A stretch of DNA of 64,000 nt. Origin: JAICYJ01 sp963797565. Lineage in GTDB: Bacteria; Actinomycetota; Thermoleophilia; Gaiellales; JAICJC01. The notes below the pieces were generated by a model that worked only from the letters and a program-made list of their open reading frames with translations, had not been told where the DNA came from and ran no database searches. The position numbers and the translations under genes were made by a program. The DNA lies in NCBI GenBank assembly GCA_963797565.1, contig CAWCPM010000015.1, forward strand, positions 372,001-436,000, read 5' to 3'. Positions 1 to 8,652 of this stretch are shown one piece after another (positions within the stretch are counted from its first letter, which is position 1; the number at the start of each line of letters is the position of its first letter).

Positions 1-1068
1 CACTCCGGCACGGGTGGCGCGACCGGCTGCGCCGGCACCAGGCCGTGCTTGAGCACCACGTCCGGCAGGAACCGCTCGAGGTCGGGCAGGATCAGCAGGT
101 CGGCTCGCCGCCCCGGCGCGATCGCGCCGCGGTCGCCCAGTCCGTGCCAGGCGGCCGCGTTGCAGGAGGCCATCGCCAGCGCGTCGCGGGCATCCACCCC
201 CGTCTCCACCGCCCGGCGCACCATCGAGTTGACGTGGCCCTCGCGGGCGATGTGCCCTGGCTCGCGGTCGTCGGTGCAAAATGCGATCCGCGCGGGGCCG
301 TACTCGTGCACCAGCGGCAGCAGCGCGTCGAGGTTCCGGGCGCCCGATGCCTCGCGGATCAGCAGCCACATGCCCGCCCGCAGCCGCTCGCGTCCCTCCT
401 GTGGCGTCGTCGCCTCGTGGTCCGATCCGATCCCGGCGGCGGCGTAGGCCTGCAGCCGGCGGCCGAGCACGCCGGGGGCGTGGCCGTCGACGTGCTCCGC
501 TCCCTCCAGGCCCAGCTTCGCGAGCTCGTCCGGATCGCCGGCGATCACGCCCGGGAAGTTCATCATCTCGGCCAGGCCCAGCACGCTCCGGCGCCGCAGC
601 AGGCCCTCCAGGTCTCCCGTGGTGAGCGCCCGCCGCGGCGACTCGAACCGCGACGCGGGCACGCACGACGGGGCCATGAAGAACACGTCCAGCGGCAGAT
701 CGGCGCAGGCGTCGGCCAGCCAGTGCACGCCGTCGGTGCCGAGCACGTTTGCGATCTCGTGGGGGTCGGCGACCACCGACGTGGTGCCGAACGGCAGCAC
801 CAGCTTGGCGAACTCGTCCACGAGCAGCAGCGACGACTCGAGGTGCAGGTGCGCATCGATCAGGCCGGGGACGACGTATCGCCCGCCTGCGTCCAGCGTC
901 TCGTGGCCGACGGTACTCCCCGACGCCGGCGATCCAGCCGTCGCACACGGCCACGTCGGCCTCCAGCCACTCGCGGGTGTACACCGACAGCACCCGGCCG
1001 CCGCGCACCACCAGGTCGGCGGGCTCGTCGCCGCGTGCCACCGCCAGCCGTCGTGTCAGGTCGGTCAT
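1..1068 (-). CDS. ade: Adenine deaminase, N-terminal part, one frameshift
   Basis: Deaminates adenine to hypoxanthine in cytoplasmic purine salvage; amidohydrolase superfamily. About 355 N-terminal residues are visible and the C-terminus lies past the left edge. Family signatures appear in order: PGLIDAHLHLESS (metal-binding HxH), ADPHEIANVLG, VDGHAPGVLG, GSDHEATT and CTDDR, a combination specific to Ade. The start is ATG 1068, with TAGACT eight bases upstream. The reading frame shifts once after about codon 49. Dropping one C from the C4 run at 918-921 restores GVGSTVGHETLDAGG in frame, so I read this as a one-base insertion, probably technical, rather than a decayed gene. It lies downstream of a permease on the same strand, separated by 272 bases. 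Confidence 0.85.
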   Translation of the reverse strand, partial: MTDLTRRLAVARGDEPADLVVRGGRVLSVYTREWLEADVAVCDGWIAGVGEYRRPRDAGRRRAIRRPRPDRCAPAPRVVAAARGRVRQAGAAVRHHVGGRRPPRDRKRARHRRRALAGRRLRRSAAGRVLHGPVVRARVAVRVAAAGAHHGRPGGPAAAPERAGPGRDDELPGRDRRRSGRAREAGPGGSGARRRPRPRRARPPAAGLRRRRDRIGPRGDDATGGTRAAAGGHVAADPRGIGRPEPRRAAAAGARVRPRADRILHRRPRARAHRPRGPRQLDGAPGGGDGGGCPRRAGDGLLQRGRLARTGRPRRDRAGAASRPADPARPRAVPAGRGAQARPGAGAAGRATRAGV

Positions 1069-1340
1069 GGCCGCGAAGTCTACGCGTTTTCTATTTTGAA
1101 TACTCGCAAAGAGCGCGATTTACCCGCTTGCAGACCGGGTCCCGGTGCCATAGGTTTGCTCCTGCGCCGCTGAGGGCAGCCGAGTAGGTTGAAGCCAGGC
1201 GGACGGGCCGTAGAGGTGACTCGAAAGTTCGTTCGACTGGGGGACCAAAGGCAAGCCGGAGCGGCGAATCTTTGGTCCGAAACGACCAACGGCCCCCGCC
1301 GCAGCCGGAGCTGCGACGAGGGCCGTCCTCATCTCTGGCG
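1069..1340. other. Structured gap between permease and adenine deaminase
   Basis: No coding sequence is convincing here. On the minus strand it holds, in order, the permease terminator hairpin (1289-1326), a second perfect 9-bp inverted repeat GGACCAAAG/CTTTGGTCC (1242-1250 and 1270-1278, loop 19), and a locally AT-richer stretch (about 1080-1115) ending in TAGACT (1077-1082) before the ade start. The second hairpin and the 170-base leader could regulate ade. I could not match the leader to a riboswitch family I know. Confidence 0.4.
1289..1326 (-). terminator. Hairpin terminator after the permease
   Basis: Outer arms ACGGCCC (1289-1295) and GGGCCGT (1320-1326) pair perfectly, and an inner stem CGCAGC/GCTGCG (1300-1305, 1310-1315) closes a four-base loop. 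It lies 15 bases past the permease stop codon. There is no T-tract, as is common for terminators in high-GC actinobacteria. Confidence 0.55.
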
Positions 1341-2919
1341 TCAGTCGCCCGCCGCCGCGTCCGGCAGGTCGACCGTCCGGATCGGGCCCGTGAACCAGTT
1401 CTTGGCCCACAGGTGCCACGACAGGAACGAGTAGATCGCAACCGCCCCCACGATCAGCGGGCAGTAGTTGATCAGCCCGTTGTTCCAGTGCAAAGTCCGC
1501 GTTGCCGGGGACGCCGCCGGGGGCGGTGGGCAGGAAGGCGATGATGCACACCACGATCACCTCGATCACCGCGATCGGGCACATCCACTTGTACTTGTTT
1601 CCGAGCGTCCAGGGCCCGGTCTCAAACGCATCACCGATCCGCCATCTCAGGAAGATCGGGATGGCGTAGGCGATGTAGAGGCCGACCACCGTGATCGATG
1701 CCAGCGCGTAGAAGGCGATCGGCACCTTGGCGGCGTTGCCGTACAGCGCCGGCAGGGTCACGATCGCGCAGATCCCGGCCATGCCCAGCGTCGCGTTCCG
1801 CGGCGCCCGGTTCGGGGCCACCTTCGACCAGATCTGGTGTCCGGGGACCGCGCGGTCGCGGCTGAACGCATACATCATCCGCGAGGCGCTGGTGAGGCCG
1901 GAGCCGCCGCAGAAGAACTGGCCGATGGTCGAGATGATCATGACGGCCTTGAACCCGGCCAGACCCAGCGCCGTCGCGAAGATGCCGATCGACGAGCCGG
2001 CGCCGTAGGGGTTGCTGGTCGAGATCACGTCGGCGTTCTTGACCGCGAACAGGAAGCACAGCAGCAGGATCCAGCCGCCGATCGCCGAGTAGAACACCGA
2101 CCGCCACATGCCCTGGGCAGCCGCCTTGGCCGCGCCGGTGGTCTCCTCGGAGAGGTGGGCGGAGGCGTCGAAGCCCGTGATCGTGTACTGCGTCAGGATC
2201 ACGCCCAGCGGCACCACGTAGAGGAAGAACTTGAGGCTGCTGGTGCCTCCGGAGAAGCCGGAGTTGTTGATCCAGTGCGTGAACACGAACGAGGCGCTCT
2301 GGTGCGACGTGGGTCCGAAGATCAGGATCAGCACGATGATCGCCGCACCCACCACGTGCCAGTAGGCAGAGGTGTTGTTCCAGATCGACAGGATGTGCGC
2401 CGGGAACAGGTTGATGAACACGTGCACGGCCAGGATGCAGAGGAAGATCAGGAAGATGTACTTGAGGTTGAACGCGTCGTAGCTGGTGTCGAACAGTCCG
2501 ATCGTGTACGACAGGAACGAGGCGCAGGCGTAGTCGACCGATGCCACCACGCCGACCAGGCCGACCAGGTTGAACCAGCCCGTGAACCATCCCCAGCTGG
2601 GGCCGCCCAGCTTCGACGCCCAGTAGTAGATGCCGCCTGCCGTGGGCATCGCCGAGACGACCTCGGCCATGCACAGCGCGATGATCAGGATGAAGGCGGA
2701 GACCACCGGCCACCCGATCGAGACCATCACCGGTCCGCCGTTGTTCCAGGCCGCGAAGAAGTTCGTGAAGCAGCCTGCCAGGATCGAGATGATCGAGAAA
2801 GAGATCGCGAAGTTCGTGAAGCCGCCCCAGGAGCGTTCCAGCTCCTGCTTGTAGCCGAGCTCGGCGAGGAGCCGTTCGTCCTCGTTCAGCTGGGGGGCGC
2901 CCGGTGACGGGTCGCTCAT
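1341..2919 (-). CDS. APC-superfamily amino-acid permease, one frameshift near C-terminus
   Basis: Integral membrane transporter of about 525 residues with some 12 hydrophobic helices. The N-terminal block ELGYKQELERSWGGFTNFA followed by an early glycine-rich helix is typical of the GABA/amino-acid/choline permease branch of the APC superfamily; the substrate cannot be read from sequence. The start ATG 2919 has a strong ribosome-binding site (AGGAGGA, six bases away) and TATACT at 2966-2971 may be its -10 box. Near 1490 the frame shifts: after GGVPGNADF the expected continuation (HWNNGLINYCPLIVGAVAIY) is one base out of frame, and it ends at the TGA at 1341-1343. Uncorrected, the frame would run on to 1120. 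One extra base near 1491 explains this. Confidence 0.8.
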
Positions 2920-3053
2920 GCGGATTCCTCCTGATTTGGTTGTGGCCTATACCACGAGGCCGACGAGTATACGACTCCGCGCCGCCGATTTTCTGGCGCG
3001 GCCGCCGTTGCGCGTGCGCAGGAGCCAATCATCCGTCGTGGAACTCCCACCAT

Positions 3054-3923
3054 GTGCGGCACCAGCTCACCCCTGGCGTGCTTCGGCTGTGCGCGCTGGT
3101 CGCGCTGTTCGTGTGCTGGGGCAGCTACCTGGAGGCCCGCGGCGACGACCTGGGCGCGCGCACGGCCGGCCTGGTCACGGTCGCCTTCTGCGTGCTGATG
3201 ATCGCAGCCCATGTGGCCGGATCCAGGGCGGCGGCGCGGGACGACCCGCCGGCCGAGGTCGATCTGGCGGCACTGCTGGGCGCCGCGCCGCTGGTACCCG
3301 GCCTGGTGCTGCTGTTGTGGCACCACGCCGGCTCCGGGGCCAGCGTCGTGTTCCTGTACAGCTTCTCAAACGACGTGGTGGCGAACGCGCTTCTGATCGG
3401 AGCCGGCATCTACGTCGCCGCGTTCCTGCTCGCCCGCCAGCCGCGATGGCTGCTGGCGGCCGCCCTGGCGCTGGTGCTCGGGATCGAGCTGCACCTGTCG
3501 GCGGGGTTCCAGGTGACGCTGGCCTCGCGTGGCGGCGGCGACTGGACGCGGTTCCTGGTGACGCTCGGCGCCGTCGCGCTGCTGGTGGCGGCCGGCCGCG
3601 TGCTGCGCGGTGAGGAGGAGCGGAACCTGCTGGTGGCGGCGGCCCTGCTGATGCCCCTGGCGTACTCGGCGATCCCGGTCGCAACCGGTCAGGACGGGGT
3701 GCGCGCCGTGGTGGGCGCGGCGCTGCTGGTGGCGATGGCTGTCGCGGTCCGCCGGCAGCTGACCGTCGGCATGGGCTTCGGGCTGCTGGTGCTGGGCGGG
3801 CTCGAGATCAGCGCGCTCGGGTCATACGGCTCGTCGCTGGCGCCGTCGGCGCTGTTCGGTGCGGCCGGCCTGGCGCTGGCATGGCTTTCGGTGATAGCGG
3901 CCCGGCGCCGGCACCTGCACTGA
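3054..3923 (+). CDS. Hypothetical multi-spanning membrane protein
   Basis: About 289 residues, dominated by eight or nine hydrophobic helices with short charged loops; no enzymatic motif is visible. The open frame extends back to 2904, but GTG 3054 (or 3078) gives a sensible N-terminus just before the first helix, and the upstream part would overlap the permease promoter. It is convergent with the transsulfuration gene at 3951, only 27 bases away. I do not recognise the family. An alternative is a very divergent EamA-like or DUF2157-like protein, which I cannot support. Confidence 0.6.
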   Translation: MRHQLTPGVLRLCALVALFVCWGSYLEARGDDLGARTAGLVTVAFCVLMIAAHVAGSRAAARDDPPAEVDLAALLGAAPLVPGLVLLLWHHAGSGASVVFLYSFSNDVVANALLIGAGIYVAAFLLARQPRWLLAAALALVLGIELHLSAGFQVTLASRGGGDWTRFLVTLGAVALLVAAGRVLRGEEERNLLVAAALLMPLAYSAIPVATGQDGVRAVVGAALLVAMAVAVRRQLTVGMGFGLLVLGGLEISALGSYGSSLAPSALFGAAGLALAWLSVIAARRRHLH

Positions 3924-3950
3924 GCAACGGGCACTTACTGGGACCAACGG

Positions 3951-5078
3951 TCAGTGCAGCGCCTGCTCCAGGTCCTCGATCAGGTCGTCCGCCGACTCGA
4001 TGCCCACCGACAGCCGCACCAGGTTGGGCGGCGTCGCGAACGGCGCGTCGGCGGTCGACGAGTGGGTCATCTGGGCCGGCGTCTCGATCAGGCTCTCGAC
4101 GCCGCCCAGGCTCTCGGCCAGCGACCACACACGCGTGCGCGCAACGGCGTCCCGCGCCTGCCCCTCGTCGTCGACCAGGAACGAGATCATGCCGCCGTAA
4201 TCGCGCATCTGGCGAGCGGCGATGTCGTGGCCCGGGTGATCCTCCAGGCCTGGGTAGAGCACCCGCGTGACGGCCGGGTGGCCGCCCAGGAATCCGACCA
4301 CCGCGCGGGCGTTCTCGCAGTGCTGGCGCATCCGCACCGGCAGCGTCTTCAACCCGCGCAGCACCAGCCAGGAGTCGAACGGCCCGGCCACGGCGCCCAG
4401 CGAGTTCTGCAGGAACGCCAGCCGCTGGCCCAGCGCGGCATCGGACGTGGCCGCGAAGCCCGACACGAGATCGGAGTGGCCGCCCAGGTACTTGGTCGCC
4501 GAGTGCACGACGATGTCTGCGCCCAGCTCGATCGGCCGCTGCAGGTAGGGCGAGGCGAAGGTGTTGTCCACCACCAGGATCGCGCCGGCCGCGTGCGCCG
4601 CCTCGGCCGCCGCCGCGATGTCCACCACGTTCAGGAGCGGGTTGGTGGGCGATTCCAGCCACAGCATCTTCGCGCCCCCCAGGTGCCGCTCCAGCTCGGT
4701 GTTGCACTGGTCGGCGGAGAGGTAGGAGAAGCGCACGCCGCGGGGCTCGTACACCTTCGAGAACAGCCGGTAGGTGCCGCCGTAGACGTCGTTCACCGAC
4801 ACCACCAGGTCGCCCGGTGAGACCAGGTGCATCACGGTGGTGGTCGCCGCCATGCCGCTGGCGAAGGCGAAGCCGTGCTCCGCGCTCTCCAGCGAGGCCA
4901 GGCAGGTCTCCAGCGCGCGGCGGGTGGGGTTTGCGGTGCGCGAGTAGTCGTAGCCGTCCTTCAGCTCCCCGACCGCCTCCTGCACGTAGGTCGAGGTCTG
5001 GTAGATCGGCACCGTCACCGCCCCGGTGGAGGGATCCGGAGGCTGGCCGTCGTGGATGGCGCGGGTGTCGAACTGCAT
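3951..5078 (-). CDS. metB: Cystathionine gamma-lyase / gamma-synthase family PLP enzyme
   Basis: A 375-residue Cys/Met-metabolism PLP enzyme. The PLP lysine is Lys196 in HSATKYLGGHSD, with Asp171 (VVDNTFA) contacting the pyridine nitrogen and the phosphate-binding YDYSRTANPTR near residues 43-53. The family covers cystathionine gamma-synthase and gamma-lyase, which are not separable by eye. A cystathionine beta-synthase two genes upstream on the same strand favours a transsulfuration role, probably gamma-lyase (cystathionine to cysteine). Start ATG 5078 has TATCCT nine bases upstream. It follows the YcaQ-like gene by 20 bases. The lyase/synthase choice is inference. Confidence 0.85.
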   Translation of the reverse strand: MQFDTRAIHDGQPPDPSTGAVTVPIYQTSTYVQEAVGELKDGYDYSRTANPTRRALETCLASLESAEHGFAFASGMAATTTVMHLVSPGDLVVSVNDVYGGTYRLFSKVYEPRGVRFSYLSADQCNTELERHLGGAKMLWLESPTNPLLNVVDIAAAAEAAHAAGAILVVDNTFASPYLQRPIELGADIVVHSATKYLGGHSDLVSGFAATSDAALGQRLAFLQNSLGAVAGPFDSWLVLRGLKTLPVRMRQHCENARAVVGFLGGHPAVTRVLYPGLEDHPGHDIAARQMRDYGGMISFLVDDEGQARDAVARTRVWSLAESLGGVESLIETPAQMTHSSTADAPFATPPNLVRLSVGIESADDLIEDLEQALH

Positions 5079-5098
5079 CCGCCGCCAAGGATATCGGC

Positions 5099-6280
5099 TC
5101 AGCGGGGCGGAGCCACCGGCGACGCCGTTTTGGCCCCCAGGTCGCCGCGCTGCACCTGCTCGAGCCCGGCTGTCGCCGCCAGCCGTTCCAGGGCGCGCTC
5201 GAGGCCGGCCTCGTGGCGAGCTCCCCACCGCACCTGAGGCTCGGGGTGGTGGGCCAGAACGCGCAGCACGCCTGCGCGACGGTCGCTGCGGATGTCCAGC
5301 CGGGCGACGATGCGGTCGCCCAGCAGGAACGGCAGCACGTAGTAGCCGTAGCGCCGCTGCGGCTGCGGCTTGTAGACCTCGATCAGGTGCTCGAAGCCGA
5401 GCACGCGGGCCGCGAACGGCCGGTCCCACAGCAGGTTGTCGAAGGGCGACAGCAGCACGGCGGCGCTCGTCGAGCCGGCCGGCTGCGGGCCGGGCGCGAC
5501 CAGCACGGGCGGGCCGCCATCGGCCACCTCGAGCCGCTCCAGCGCCCCGTCCGCCACCAGTGCATCGACGTGCGGCCGGATCCGGGCGGTACCGCCGCGC
5601 AGGCGGTTGTGCTCGACCACGCCGTATTCGGTGAGCACGCCGCGGGCGCGCACCGCCCGCACAACCAGCGCGCGCAGGAACTCGTCCTCGCTGGGCGTCG
5701 GCGCGCCCAGGATCTCGTCCGGGATCACCCGCTCGGGCAGGTCGTACAGGCGCTGGAAGCTGGTGCGGCCAGATACGACCAGGTCGCCCGCCGTCCACAG
5801 TGCGTCCAGCATCCGCCTGGCCGGCTTCCAGCCCCACATGCCGCCGCTGCGCGCCCCCTCGAAGTCCCGGGATCCGAGCGGTCCGCGTTCGCGGATCTCC
5901 GACAGCACGCGGTCGGCCAGCTCCGGGTCGCCGTCGATCACCGGCCCGAACCAGTGGTGAGAACGCCGCTCGTCCATCCGCCGCCGCCACATCGGCCAGT
6001 CGCCGATCGGCACCAGGCAGGCCTCGTGCGCCCAGTACTCGAACACGCGGCCCTGCCCGAGCAGCTTCGAGACGGTGCCGCGCGGGTAGCTGCCGACGCG
6101 GCCGGCCAGGGTGATCCGGTGGCTGCGCTCGACCGCCGAGATCGAGTCCAGCTGCACGCAGCCCAGCCGGTCGATTGCCTCCGCCACCTCGATCGGCCGG
6201 CCCCGGCGGGTGCGTGATGCGTATCCCTGGGCTGCGACAGCGCGCCGTCGCAGCTCGGCCGTTGAGACCCTGCGGCTCAC
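5099..6280 (-). CDS. YcaQ-like winged-helix DNA glycosylase (HTH_42)
   Basis: A 393-residue protein of the HTH_42/DUF1006 family, whose studied members unhook DNA interstrand crosslinks or excise bulky alkyl adducts. The N-terminal block CVQLDSISAVERSHRI carries the Q-x-D motif of the E. coli YcaQ type rather than the QxQ of the streptomycete azinomycin-resistance type. The middle holds WAHEACLVP and the C-terminal half LLSPFDNLLWDR and YYVLPFLLGDR, all family hallmarks. I chose GTG 6280 because it forms a four-base GTGA overlap with the stop of the upstream beta-synthase gene; the open frame continues upstream but only as a shadow. Its place between two transsulfuration genes looks incidental. 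Confidence 0.85.
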   Translation of the reverse strand: MSRRVSTAELRRRAVAAQGYASRTRRGRPIEVAEAIDRLGCVQLDSISAVERSHRITLAGRVGSYPRGTVSKLLGQGRVFEYWAHEACLVPIGDWPMWRRRMDERRSHHWFGPVIDGDPELADRVLSEIRERGPLGSRDFEGARSGGMWGWKPARRMLDALWTAGDLVVSGRTSFQRLYDLPERVIPDEILGAPTPSEDEFLRALVVRAVRARGVLTEYGVVEHNRLRGGTARIRPHVDALVADGALERLEVADGGPPVLVAPGPQPAGSTSAAVLLSPFDNLLWDRPFAARVLGFEHLIEVYKPQPQRRYGYYVLPFLLGDRIVARLDIRSDRRAGVLRVLAHHPEPQVRWGARHEAGLERALERLAATAGLEQVQRGDLGAKTASPVAPPR

Positions 6281-7674
6281 ACGCCGTTTCGTCGGTCGGC
6301 GAGGTACTCGAGCAGGTCGGAGCGGGTCAGCATGCCCGCGGGCCGGCCGTCCTCGACGACCAGCACGGCCGGGCTGCCGGCGGTCAGGTCGGCGAACACG
6401 CGATCGATCGACTCGGTCGCGTCGATCACGTGAAGCGGCGGCTGCATGGCCTGGGCGACACCCTCGTTGAGGGCGTCCGGGCTCTTGAACACGCGGTCGA
6501 GCAGTCCCCGCTCCTGCAGCGATCCGACCACGTCGGCCAGCGACGCGACCGGGTCGGCGCGCACCACCGGCAGCTGCGAGATCGAGTAGCGCTGCATCAG
6601 CTCGATCGCCTCGCCCACCTTGTGGTCGGCCTCGATCGTGACCAGTGCCGGCAGCTCGGCGTGCTCGCGACGGGTGTGGCGCAGCACCTCCGCGACGGTG
6701 GGCGACGGCGCCTCGCGCTCCAGGAAGCCGTACTGGAGCATGTAGTTGTCGTCGTAGAACTTCGACAGGTAGGAGCGGCCGCCGTCGGGGATGATCGTGA
6801 GGATCGTGGCCTCGGGGCCATGGCGTTTGGCGGTCTCCAGCGCCGCCCACACGGCGGTGCCACCGGAGCCGCCCACCAACAACCCCTCCTGGCGGGCCAT
6901 CCGCCGGGCGGTCAGGAACGAGTCGCGGTCGCTGACGGTGACGAAGTCGTCGATCAGCGTCAGGTCCATGGTCTGCGGGAAGAAGTCCTCGCCGATGCCC
7001 TCCACCATGTAGGGGTGGACGTCGTTGGGCTGCGAATAGATCGAGCCCTCCGGGTCGGCGCCGACCACGCGCAGCTCCGGATTCTGCTCCTTCAGGTAGC
7101 GGGCCACGCCCGACACGGTGCCGCCGGTTCCCAGCGCGATCACGACCGCATCCAGCTCGCCGCCGGTCTGCTCCCAGATCTCCGGCCCGGTGGTCTCGTA
7201 GTGGGCTTGGGGGTTGGCCGCGTTCGAGTACTGGTCGGGCTTGAACCCGCCCGGGATCTCCTCGGCCAGCCGGTCCGAGACCGAGTAGTAGCTCTCCGGC
7301 GACTCCGGCTCGACCGCGGTCGGGCAGATCACCACCTCAGCTCCGTAGGCACGCAGCAGCGAGATCTTCTCCTGGCTCATCTTGTCGGGCATCACGAAGA
7401 TGCAGCGGTATCCGCGGATGGCGGCGGCGATCGCAAGGCCGACGCCGGTGTTGCCGGAGGTCGGCTCGACGATGGTGCCGCCGGGGCGCAGCTTGCCCTC
7501 GCGCTCGGCGGCCTCGATCATGCGCAGCCCGATCCGGTCCTTGACCGACCCGCCCGGGTTCAGGTACTCGAGCTTGGCCAGCACCGTCGGCGCCAGGCCC
7601 TCGGTGATCCGCTGCAGGCGCACGACCGGCGTGTTTCCGACCAGGTCGAGCACGGTGGGATAGCTGCGCGGCAT
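6277..7674 (-). CDS. cbs: Cystathionine beta-synthase with C-terminal CBS pair
   Basis: A 465-residue PLP enzyme condensing serine (or acetylserine) with homocysteine to cystathionine. PLP lysine is Lys45 in NPGGSVKDR; the substrate loop is PTSGNTG near 70 and the phosphate-binding glycine loop is GTGGTVSG near 182. Residues about 335-465 form two CBS domains, the regulatory module usually binding adenosyl compounds. Start ATG 7674 has TACAGT exactly seven bases upstream, fitting a leaderless transcript. The stop overlaps the start of the YcaQ-like gene (GTGA), so the genes 7674 to 3951 probably form one operon giving methionine-to-cysteine transsulfuration. Confidence 0.93.
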   Translation of the reverse strand: MPRSYPTVLDLVGNTPVVRLQRITEGLAPTVLAKLEYLNPGGSVKDRIGLRMIEAAEREGKLRPGGTIVEPTSGNTGVGLAIAAAIRGYRCIFVMPDKMSQEKISLLRAYGAEVVICPTAVEPESPESYYSVSDRLAEEIPGGFKPDQYSNAANPQAHYETTGPEIWEQTGGELDAVVIALGTGGTVSGVARYLKEQNPELRVVGADPEGSIYSQPNDVHPYMVEGIGEDFFPQTMDLTLIDDFVTVSDRDSFLTARRMARQEGLLVGGSGGTAVWAALETAKRHGPEATILTIIPDGGRSYLSKFYDDNYMLQYGFLEREAPSPTVAEVLRHTRREHAELPALVTIEADHKVGEAIELMQRYSISQLPVVRADPVASLADVVGSLQERGLLDRVFKSPDALNEGVAQAMQPPLHVIDATESIDRVFADLTAGSPAVLVVEDGRPAGMLTRSDLLEYLADRRNGV

Positions 7675-7735
7675 CGGCGGGACTGTAATCGGATCGGGCT
7701 GGTTGGTGTCGGCGCCGGGCAGTAGGCTGCCGCGG

Positions 7736-7924
7736 ATGAACGACGCCGAGGAAGCGCCCGACCGCCGTCTGCATCCGGTCGTCTACTGGCTGATCGTGCT
7801 CGCGATCGCGGTCAGCCTGGGGGTGTCCGCGCCGGCCTTCTTCCTGCTCGGCTTCTGGGAGATGGCGCCGCTGGTGCTGTTCGCGACCTGGCTCGCGCCC
7901 AAGCTGACCCGCGGCCATCTGTGA
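7736..7924 (+). CDS. Small two-helix membrane protein
   Basis: A 62-residue protein with two hydrophobic stretches (about residues 12-32 and 35-52) and a positively charged end. The start is ATG 7736 with TAGGCT (7723-7728) seven bases before it, fitting a leaderless promoter; an in-frame GTG start 33 bases upstream would place the -10 inside the gene. The stop overlaps the GTG of the next gene (GTGA), indicating translational coupling, so it probably works with the membrane hydrolase-like protein. Function unknown. Confidence 0.65.
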   Translation: MNDAEEAPDRRLHPVVYWLIVLAIAVSLGVSAPAFFLLGFWEMAPLVLFATWLAPKLTRGHL

Positions 7925-8652
7925 GCTGGGCCGCTCACGACCTCGAGCCATACCTGTTCCGTGCCAAGTTCGGCGCGCGCATCAGCATCGTCTGGTGCCT
8001 GATCGGCTCCTACTCACCGGACGTGCTGACCAAGTGGGCGGTGTACGGCTTCGGGTTCTCCCACCACGACGCGATCCTGTCCGACCCGGTGCAGTTCCAC
8101 CGCGGCTGGCCGGGTGCGGGGTTCACCCACACGCCGTTCTGGGGGTTCGCGGTGACGGGGGTGATCCTGCTCCTGACCAAGAACCGCACCTGGGCGTTCT
8201 CGTACCTGATCGGCGCGATCGCCCACGTGCTGTCCGACTCGCTGGACTCCGTGGGCGTGATGATGCTGTTTCCGTTCTCGACCTGGCACATGCACTTCGG
8301 GCTGTGGGAGTACGTCGGCGAGGCCGGGCGCGCCAAGGACGCGGTTGCCTACTACACCTCGCTGGGCGGGGTCTGGGACGCGTTCTGGGCGCTCTGGCTG
8401 CTGCGCTACTGGCGCATGTTCACGATCACGTACTTCCGCGACGAGCTGTATCCCAGCGATCCGTTCTGGTCGTGGATGAACCGCTACACCGGTGAGACCG
8501 TGATGCTGACCGTCTACCGCACCAGCGCCTTCTTCGGCTACGCCTCGATCATCGGCTGGTACATCTGGGTGCTGGCCATCAACAGCTTCCACCCGCACCT
8601 GGACTGGTCGTTCGGCGCGCCGCACTGGGCGCCGCGGCAGGGGCCCCGCTAG
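7921..8652 (+). CDS. YdjM/DUF457-like membrane-bound metal-dependent hydrolase
   Basis: A 243-residue membrane protein. It contains HTPFWGF, then HVLSDSLDSVG with spaced His/Asp residues between helices, then FPFSTWHMHFG, the pattern of DUF457-type proteins annotated as membrane-bound metal-dependent hydrolases. The reaction is unknown for the family. GTG 7921 overlaps the stop of the small membrane protein. Its TAG stop shares the palindrome CTAG (8649-8652) with the convergent DUF4395-thioredoxin gene. The lower-confidence part is the function, not the gene. Confidence 0.72.
   Translation: MSWAAHDLEPYLFRAKFGARISIVWCLIGSYSPDVLTKWAVYGFGFSHHDAILSDPVQFHRGWPGAGFTHTPFWGFAVTGVILLLTKNRTWAFSYLIGAIAHVLSDSLDSVGVMMLFPFSTWHMHFGLWEYVGEAGRAKDAVAYYTSLGGVWDAFWALWLLRYWRMFTITYFRDELYPSDPFWSWMNRYTGETVMLTVYRTSAFFGYASIIGWYIWVLAINSFHPHLDWSFGAPHWAPRQGPR

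Noticed and set aside
45..1187. Long plus-strand frames over the adenine deaminase region
   Set aside because: Low-complexity Arg/His/Ala-rich translations, antisense to a recognisable enzyme; typical high-GC shadows.
1140..1280. Possible c-di-AMP (ydaO) riboswitch because of GGGGGACC and GGCGAATC on the plus strand
   Set aside because: The strand points into the permease 3' end, not to a gene start, and the remaining conserved parts of that riboswitch are missing.
1468..3028. Long open frames on both strands across the permease
   Set aside because: Only the 2919-1341 minus frame shows membrane helices and family motifs; the others are shadows.
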